Of a DNA stretch of 64,000 bases, positions 59,026 to 64,000 are shown in pieces; position 1 is the first letter of the stretch, and every line of letters starts with the position of its first letter. The position numbers and the translations under genes were made by a program. Location of the stretch: contig JAFZVN010000035.1 in NCBI GenBank assembly GCA_017617805.1, forward strand, positions 1 through 64,000, given 5' to 3'. This DNA comes from Bacteroidaceae bacterium. Lineage in GTDB: Bacteria; Bacteroidota; Bacteroidia; Bacteroidales; Bacteroidaceae. The notes beneath the pieces were generated by a model, which searched no databases, was not told where the DNA came from, and saw only the letters and a program-made list of their open reading frames with translations.

Positions 59026-60081
59026 TTAATGGATGAAATAAGCAATCAGTCCTCCCAATATCAACCCTGCCACCATGATAATGATAATTAGAATCTTATT
59101 CACATCAAAGGAATGAGAGTCCTTTTTCTTGCCGGTAATACTATCCAATGCTACACGGAATTCTGATGCCGATTGATATCGGTCACTTTGTTTCTTTTCC
59201 GTAGCCTTTCGAATGACATCGCGTATTTTTTTATCTTGTACATTAGACAAGGGCATCTTATTATGGATTTGCATATCCAAAACTTCCTGAATAGAGCCTT
59301 GGAAAGGCAAACTACCGGTAATAATCTGATATAATAGGATTCCTATAGCATACACATCTGTCGTTCGGTCTTGGTGTAAAAGATCTCCCCTTACCAATTC
59401 AGGTGCAGCGTATGCAGCCTTACCCACAAACTGACCCAACGTGGTCAGATGTTGCTCATTCGTAGCAGTAATATTATTAAGTTTTTTTGCAATACCTAAA
59501 TCTATAAGTTTAACCTTCCCTGACTCTGTTATCATGATATTGCTGGGATCTATATCACGATGGATATATCCATGATCATGCAAAGCTTGGATACCAGAAA
59601 GCACGCCACTCACAATGAAACGAGCAAAACGGTTTTTGTCATTCTGATATAGTTCATACAAATCTCTCACCCGAGGGAATTTTTCAAAGGTTTGCGTATT
59701 GACAACACCATTAATGATGTCAAGAAGCATTACACCATGTAATAATTCACTGATTACATGATAATGAACATTTCCCCTTCCATACAGATCTGCCTCTCCT
59801 ATTTGCACGAATCCCAACATCTCAACCAAGTTCTCATGTACAATATGTATAGAGGCTTCTCTTTTTGAACGCATGATAACATTTTCTGTCAAGTCATCAA
59901 ATAGGAACTTGATAGCAACTTCTCGTTTAGCGCCTGTCTGTTCGTTGATTTGTACACCACGACGCACTATTCCAGTACCGCCTTCTCCTAAAGGCTTCTC
60001 AGACACATCTAATTCATAATAGGTTCCTTTCTGTTGCTCAGCGGCACCTTGGAATCTCATTATATCAGCTGGATTTCCCAT
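59026..60081 (-). CDS. Tail-anchored eukaryotic-like Ser/Thr protein kinase
   Basis: A 351-residue Hanks-type kinase. Gly loop LGEGGTGIV (31-39), ATP Lys58 in EVAIKF, alpha-C Glu75, catalytic loop HRDIDPSN (174-181, catalytic Asp176; the usual Lys178 is Asp), DLG (194-196) in place of DFG, APE (226-228), and TTDVYAIGILLYQIITGSLP. All catalytic residues except the variant Lys are present, so it should be active or nearly so. A single span (ILIIIIMVAGLILGGLIAYF, about 330-349) at the very C-terminus anchors it facing the cytoplasm, with no extracellular sensor. FHA-domain proteins encoded next door are its likely partners. Confidence 0.9.
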   Translation of the reverse strand: MGNPADIMRFQGAAEQQKGTYYELDVSEKPLGEGGTGIVRRGVQINEQTGAKREVAIKFLFDDLTENVIMRSKREASIHIVHENLVEMLGFVQIGEADLYGRGNVHYHVISELLHGVMLLDIINGVVNTQTFEKFPRVRDLYELYQNDKNRFARFIVSGVLSGIQALHDHGYIHRDIDPSNIMITESGKVKLIDLGIAKKLNNITATNEQHLTTLGQFVGKAAYAAPELVRGDLLHQDRTTDVYAIGILLYQIITGSLPFQGSIQEVLDMQIHNKMPLSNVQDKKIRDVIRKATEKKQSDRYQSASEFRVALDSITGKKKDSHSFDVNKILIIIIMVAGLILGGLIAYFIH

Positions 60082-60082
60082 A

Positions 60083-61348
60083 TTACTCTATTTCAAAAAG
60101 AATACACTTTCTATCGCTTTCCCTATATAAAATGTAAACACCTTTTTGCAAAATGTATGATCTACACAAAAGTTCATCCTCTTTGCCACAAACTATTGAA
60201 GATTGAGAGTCGATTTTGTTCGTGACTATAGTTTCATATGAAAAAGAGAATCGATAATCTTTCACTTTCTTTATGGATTTAAATAAGAGACTTTCTTTAT
60301 TCCCTTTTGTATTCTTCATCGCTATCTCAACTGATGTTTCAAAAGAATTCTCAGGTATTTTTATCTTTACGATACAAGAATCGCCTCTTACTTCTATTTT
60401 CTTTGAAGAGAAGGTGGTACTCACTTTTGCTTGGTACCACTGAGTCAACGTATCATTCACATAAACATGGTCATCTTCTACATTATACAGGATTTTCTTT
60501 TTATACTCGTTGTTGGGATATTTTTGTATTTCTGTCACATCTTTCATTCTCACTTTGTGGGATTGATCATCCTTATCTGTTACCTCGAGATAACTATCGT
60601 CAATATCATTACCATAATATCGCATTGTTATCACACCTTCGTATTCCTGCCCATTTTGATTTGTCTTCACTCTTTCCCAATATTGACTTTGTTCACAAAA
60701 GGACAAATCAGAAAATCCTTTTTCTTTTTTTTCTGAAATGATATCGGAGATTTTGATAACTTTTATCCCCCCAGTCTCCTGCTTAATTCTGACTTTCTCT
60801 CCAAGTTCTTGGCTTATTATCTGCCCCTTGATTGTTTCCTCTCCGTTGTCATTCTTCTTCTTGATCACATCAATCGTCTTATTAATGATGTTGTCTGGCT
60901 CAAGGATTCTTTCCACATATTTGATTTTTGCAAAAGGAATTGTATCTATTCGTTTTATTCTATCTATAAACTTTATTTCATCTCCATCTTCTAACACATA
61001 GACATCTTGCAAATTTTCGCTTTTGGCCTTATTGAAGATGATGTCTGAAAGAATCAGTCCATCCTCATCCTTCCTGATAAGATCTCGATTCTCCTTTGCC
61101 CATTTTTTCCAATGTTCAGGAAGCTTATCAATGTCCAATTTTTGTTTCGGTATGGCAGTTGCCCCCGTAACAATAGCCGTTGTTTGATAAGATTCAAAGA
61201 TAAAGTATTCCTTGTCAAGAGGTTGAACCTTGATGTATCCATCATGAACTGAGCCATCTTTTAAAACAAGACGGTCTACTGGCTCTTGGGCAATGGCCAG
61301 ACATGGTATAAACAATAATAAAGATAGAAAAAGATTTCGCATAATCAT
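60083..61348 (-). CDS. Secreted beta-repeat hypothetical protein
   Basis: A 421-residue protein with a signal peptide (LFLSLLLFIPCLAIAQ). The ATG at 61348 overlaps the upstream stop by one base (TGATG); a TTG one codon earlier is less likely. Three or more short beta modules resemble each other: DRLVLKDGSVHDGYIKV, TIKGQIISQELGEKVRIKQE and YEGVITMRYYGNDIDDSYLE, each ending near a Lys/Ile strand (KISDIISEKK, MKDVTEIQK). This SH3-like barrel repeat may bind protein or cell wall. Function unknown; its coupling to the protease gene suggests that they work together. Confidence 0.7.
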   Translation of the reverse strand: MIMRNLFLSLLLFIPCLAIAQEPVDRLVLKDGSVHDGYIKVQPLDKEYFIFESYQTTAIVTGATAIPKQKLDIDKLPEHWKKWAKENRDLIRKDEDGLILSDIIFNKAKSENLQDVYVLEDGDEIKFIDRIKRIDTIPFAKIKYVERILEPDNIINKTIDVIKKKNDNGEETIKGQIISQELGEKVRIKQETGGIKVIKISDIISEKKEKGFSDLSFCEQSQYWERVKTNQNGQEYEGVITMRYYGNDIDDSYLEVTDKDDQSHKVRMKDVTEIQKYPNNEYKKKILYNVEDDHVYVNDTLTQWYQAKVSTTFSSKKIEVRGDSCIVKIKIPENSFETSVEIAMKNTKGNKESLLFKSIKKVKDYRFSFSYETIVTNKIDSQSSIVCGKEDELLCRSYILQKGVYILYRESDRKCILFEIE

Positions 61349-62925
61349 CAATTGATATTAAGGTTTACTTCTTCATCATAAAGTTTCTTTAAGTAATTTG
61401 CTAAGACCGCAAAGGTTACAGTAGCACCTTGGTAACCGCTATTCAGAACACCAACAAGCTGCCCTTTTTCATTAAAAATGGGAGAGCCGCTACTACCACC
61501 TACTGAACTTGCCTGAAATTCAAATTCATATTTGTCTTGTACTTTACTGCATCTCGTATTTCTAAGATTGGGTTCTAAACTTTTGCTCTTTTCATTCATT
61601 CCCCAACTCAGTCCGTGAGGGTATCCAAAAACATAGAGAAGATCCTTTTGTGGTTCAATTTTAGCCAAATAGAACTTATCAGGGCTAAAGACTTTTTCTA
61701 TCTTCGCAGGAGTCTTCTTATCATTCAATTGCAGAATGGCAAGATCTATGTCCTTATTTCCAGATTCACACAAGACAAAGCAACGCTGGAATTCGTCTTC
61801 ATGAGTGTAATTCTGTCCTGGATAACCTACAGTGATATAATCTATTGCACCCGAAATAATCACCTCCGATTTCCTAATGCGGTCTATTTTGGCTTTCAAA
61901 TCTGGCCAACTATTACTTTCATCAAGAAGAATTCTTCCCAATGTCGTTCCTTGCAGCCTTTTTAAGGCTGTTACCATCGAGTTTACACTAAAGTAATCCA
62001 AATTGTCCACTTGGAGTTGATTTGCTATAAACTTTTGATAATTTTGTTGGAGATTTTCTGTTATCTCCTTACTACGGTACTCTTCCTCCCATGGAATGGC
62101 AACATGGCGATTGGTGGCCATTCTTCCATCATTATCAAGGAAGAATGCAGTTGCTTGATATGGAATGGCCTCTGTTTTCTTCTCTAACAATGTTTTATTA
62201 GCATCAGATAAAGGATTGTCTTTCAATGTGACTTCATAGTGATAAGCTGCACGCACATATACGACAGCATTATGATAATCGTTGGGATTGAATGGTTTAA
62301 ATGGATTGTTCAAACCGTCTTTGTCTATAAAGAGGAAACACAAAAGTCCTATCAATGCAGCTGCAACCACGCCCATTGAGGCCCAACCCCATGTGGGGAT
62401 TGTGGGTGGCAAATATTGTTGGATCTGTTCTGTAATATCCTCTCCCCCACAGATAATATTATCTCCACGTTTGATGCGTTCAGGTTTGCCTGAAGCTATT
62501 TTTTCTCCATTAATTTGAGTTCCATTCTTTGATCCATTATCTATCAAAAAAGCTTTTCCTTCTTTTGTTATCTTCAGGCACGCATGGTATCTACTCACTG
62601 CGGCACTATTAATGACCAAATCATTCCGATAATTGGTTCCGATATTGACAATCGTCTTATACTTATCGTTCCTTTCTAAGGCAGGGACACGTGCCCAAAC
62701 AAGGGTTTCATCCGCAAAACGAATCAAATCGCCTCGACGGACAGATATTTCTTGGTTGGCTTCAATCTTTCTGTTTCCGACAAACGTACCATTCGTGCTA
62801 TCCTTATCTTCAAGATAGATGTCTCCATTGTCCAATAAAGTCAAGTCGGCATGATGAGCACTTACGTACTTATTATGAATGACAATGTCACACATGGACG
62901 AGCTTCCAATTTTAATCAGTTTCAT
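61348..62925 (-). CDS. Double-FHA transmembrane trypsin-like protease
   Basis: A 525-residue membrane protein. Two cytoplasmic FHA domains: 1-80 (IGSSSMCDIVIHNKYVSAHH, DSTNGTFVGNR) and 92-160 (IGTNYRNDLVINSAAVSRYH, GSKNGTQINGE), both with the SxxH and NG residues that bind phosphothreonine. One span (WASMGVVAAALIGLLCFLFI, 181-200). Periplasmic S1/HtrA-type protease 205-525 with a full triad: His274 in MATNRHVA, Asp394 in KDIDLAILQL, Ser479 in GGSSGSP. No PDZ domain. This is a direct link from cytoplasmic phosphorylation to periplasmic proteolysis, presumably with the kinase next door. All key residues are intact. Confidence 0.9.
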   Translation of the reverse strand: MKLIKIGSSSMCDIVIHNKYVSAHHADLTLLDNGDIYLEDKDSTNGTFVGNRKIEANQEISVRRGDLIRFADETLVWARVPALERNDKYKTIVNIGTNYRNDLVINSAAVSRYHACLKITKEGKAFLIDNGSKNGTQINGEKIASGKPERIKRGDNIICGGEDITEQIQQYLPPTIPTWGWASMGVVAAALIGLLCFLFIDKDGLNNPFKPFNPNDYHNAVVYVRAAYHYEVTLKDNPLSDANKTLLEKKTEAIPYQATAFFLDNDGRMATNRHVAIPWEEEYRSKEITENLQQNYQKFIANQLQVDNLDYFSVNSMVTALKRLQGTTLGRILLDESNSWPDLKAKIDRIRKSEVIISGAIDYITVGYPGQNYTHEDEFQRCFVLCESGNKDIDLAILQLNDKKTPAKIEKVFSPDKFYLAKIEPQKDLLYVFGYPHGLSWGMNEKSKSLEPNLRNTRCSKVQDKYEFEFQASSVGGSSGSPIFNEKGQLVGVLNSGYQGATVTFAVLANYLKKLYDEEVNLNIN

Positions 62926-62975
62926 ATGTTTAGATTTTATTTCGTTTATAATTATTCTTATCTTCTCAATTGATT

Positions 62976-63668
62976 TTAATAAATACGCCGTGGCTTTGAA
63001 TTCTTTTTGTCTTCTTCTTTAGGCTTAGTTTTTTCAACTTTTTTCTTTGTTTGAGTAGCAGAATCCCTTTGGGCTTTTTCTGCTGCAGCCCTTCTTTGAG
63101 CTTCCTTCTGGAGTTCTCGATGATACCATGTATCACTTTTCTTCGTTGTGTCTTTCGCCTGTGCATCTGAAGTTTGCTCAGTCTCAGGCTGAATTACATC
63201 TCTTTCTTGTCTATCAGGCTTAGTTGAAGACGGTTCTGTGGAGGATATCCCTTCTTTTGAATTCGAAGGAACACTCGTTTCAGTGATATCACCTTCTAAT
63301 GATGAAGAACCACCATCATATTCAGGCATCCTATCACAGGATTTAGCAAAAAACATCACAGCGACAGCAATTAAAATGAGGCCTAATAGAGAAAGAGCGA
63401 CAATCTTAATTGGTTTTGTTGGGTCGGGAACATCACTCCAATCTAATTGACGAGCATGGCCAAACACAATATTGTTCTTGCGTGTCACAGGAACTGGTAC
63501 ATTTTTTGCAATTTTGATGCCATTGACATAAGTTCCATTTGAACTCATATCAACGATTTCCATTTTTCCCGTATTATGTATCTTGAGTAAAGCATGACGG
63601 CGGCTTATGCGCTCATCATTGATACAGATAGTACAGTTGGCATCTCGACCTATTGTTATTGTTTTCAT
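62976..63668 (-). CDS. FHA-domain single-span membrane protein with disordered tail
   Basis: A 230-residue protein. FHA domain 1-75 with IGRDANCTICINDERISRRH and SSNGTYVNG, the phosphothreonine-binding features; one span (KIVALSLLGLILIAVAVMFF, about 88-107); then a Ser/Glu/Lys-rich periplasmic tail (112-230) that is predicted to be disordered and could reach the cell wall. 9 bp after the partial gene at the window edge. Confidence 0.85.
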   Translation of the reverse strand: MKTITIGRDANCTICINDERISRRHALLKIHNTGKMEIVDMSSNGTYVNGIKIAKNVPVPVTRKNNIVFGHARQLDWSDVPDPTKPIKIVALSLLGLILIAVAVMFFAKSCDRMPEYDGGSSSLEGDITETSVPSNSKEGISSTEPSSTKPDRQERDVIQPETEQTSDAQAKDTTKKSDTWYHRELQKEAQRRAAAEKAQRDSATQTKKKVEKTKPKEEDKKNSKPRRIY

Positions 63669-63676
63669 ATCTTATA

Positions 63677-64000
63677 CTATTTGGTTTTCTGTATATTACT
63701 AATTATCTCATTTATTTGGTGTCGGCCACTTTGTGTTAGTTTTCCATCTTGCCCTCTGTATTTGTTTATTTTCTCCCAATCAATGGTACTCTTTATCGCC
63801 TTAATTGTCTGTTTTCTGTCAGGAAATTCTTTCTCTATTTTATCTAATTCCCCATTTATTTCTTTTTTCTTTTTTTCTAATTGGGTTTTCAACGTACTTT
63901 CATCTTTTTCATTCAGTTGCAATAACCCTTGTAATCCCTTTATTATTTCCTGTAATGCTTGATCAAAATCAGGAACTGCATTGGAAGAAGAAGAGTCATT
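63677..64000 (-). CDS. Partial CDS, coiled-coil-rich protein running off the window
   Basis: Open through 64000 with no start in the window (107 residues visible). Charged and helical: STLKTQLEKKKKEINGELDK, then DWEKINKYRGQDGKLTQSGR and a C-terminus ending in SNIQKTK. The visible part suggests a coiled coil. Its first 78 bases also read in frame (NDSSSSNAVPDFDQALQEII). It is the upstream-most gene of the operon visible; the operon continues beyond the window. Confidence 0.6.
   Translation of the reverse strand, partial: NDSSSSNAVPDFDQALQEIIKGLQGLLQLNEKDESTLKTQLEKKKKEINGELDKIEKEFPDRKQTIKAIKSTIDWEKINKYRGQDGKLTQSGRHQINEIISNIQKTK

Noticed and set aside
61349..61351. TTG start for the 60083 gene
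   Set aside because: The adjacent ATG at 61348 with a TGATG stop-start overlap is the more usual coupling.
1..64000. tRNA or rRNA genes
   Set aside because: None seen on reading through the intergenic gaps; most gaps are too short and the longer ones contain only repeats, promoters and hairpins.

Overview
The window looks like chromosomal DNA of a Bacteroidota bacterium, most likely a gut or rumen Prevotella/Segatella-type species. The evidence is paired SusC/SusD genes, surface lipoproteins with SusD-type lipoboxes, C-terminal sorting-like domains on secreted proteins, an M64 peptidase, a GH10-CBM6 xylanase, and promoters with the Bacteroidota pattern (-33 TTTG/TTG, about 20 bp, -7 TAnnTTTG). 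Genus is an inference; no rRNA or tRNA gene is visible.

Layout. (1) 1-10.4 kb is accessory DNA bounded by 24-bp perfect inverted repeats (30-53 and 10344-10367). It holds a Y1/RAYT-type transposase, an AT-rich three-gene operon of unknown function (1444-3379), and a string of small genes around a VirE-N/DUF3987 primase-helicase-like protein with two phage-lysis-like proteins. Its intergenic gaps are full of short repeated words. (2) 10.7-22 kb carries two small lipoproteins on the minus strand, then a GH10 xylanase with two CBM6 modules, uvrA, a secreted M64 peptidase and a GH128-like glycosidase. (3) 22.2-40.1 kb is one plus-strand operon: FAS1 lipoprotein, SusC, SusD, FAS1, FAS1, SusC, SusD. 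(4) 40.2-44.4 kb is a minus-strand aromatic amino acid operon, pheA - aminotransferase - DAHP synthase/chorismate mutase - tyrA. It is preceded by an 18-codon leader peptide with eight consecutive Tyr/Phe codons and a terminator/antiterminator pair, a textbook-style attenuator. (5) 44.5-46.6 kb is a boundary zone: a conserved orphan gene, a HicAB toxin-antitoxin pair and a broken RhuM gene. (6) 46.6-64 kb (running off the window) is one AT-rich minus-strand operon. It encodes two FHA membrane proteins (one a trypsin-like protease), a tail-anchored Ser/Thr kinase, a sorted Ig-like repeat protein, an outer-membrane barrel, two related single-pass membrane proteins (one with a zinc ribbon), a vWA protein with a decayed duplicate, and an FtsX/MacB-type ABC transporter.

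How parts may work together. In region 6 the predicted topologies suggest a phospho-signalling path: kinase and FHA domains in the cytoplasm, protease and the paired domains in the periplasm, barrel and sorted protein in the outer membrane or outside, and a mechanotransmission-type ABC transporter. I cannot name a described system that matches, and it is the best candidate for an undescribed system here. The attenuator in region 4 is the clearest regulatory discovery. A third theme is that intergenic repeat words have entered two housekeeping genes in frame (uvrA and the aromatic aminotransferase).
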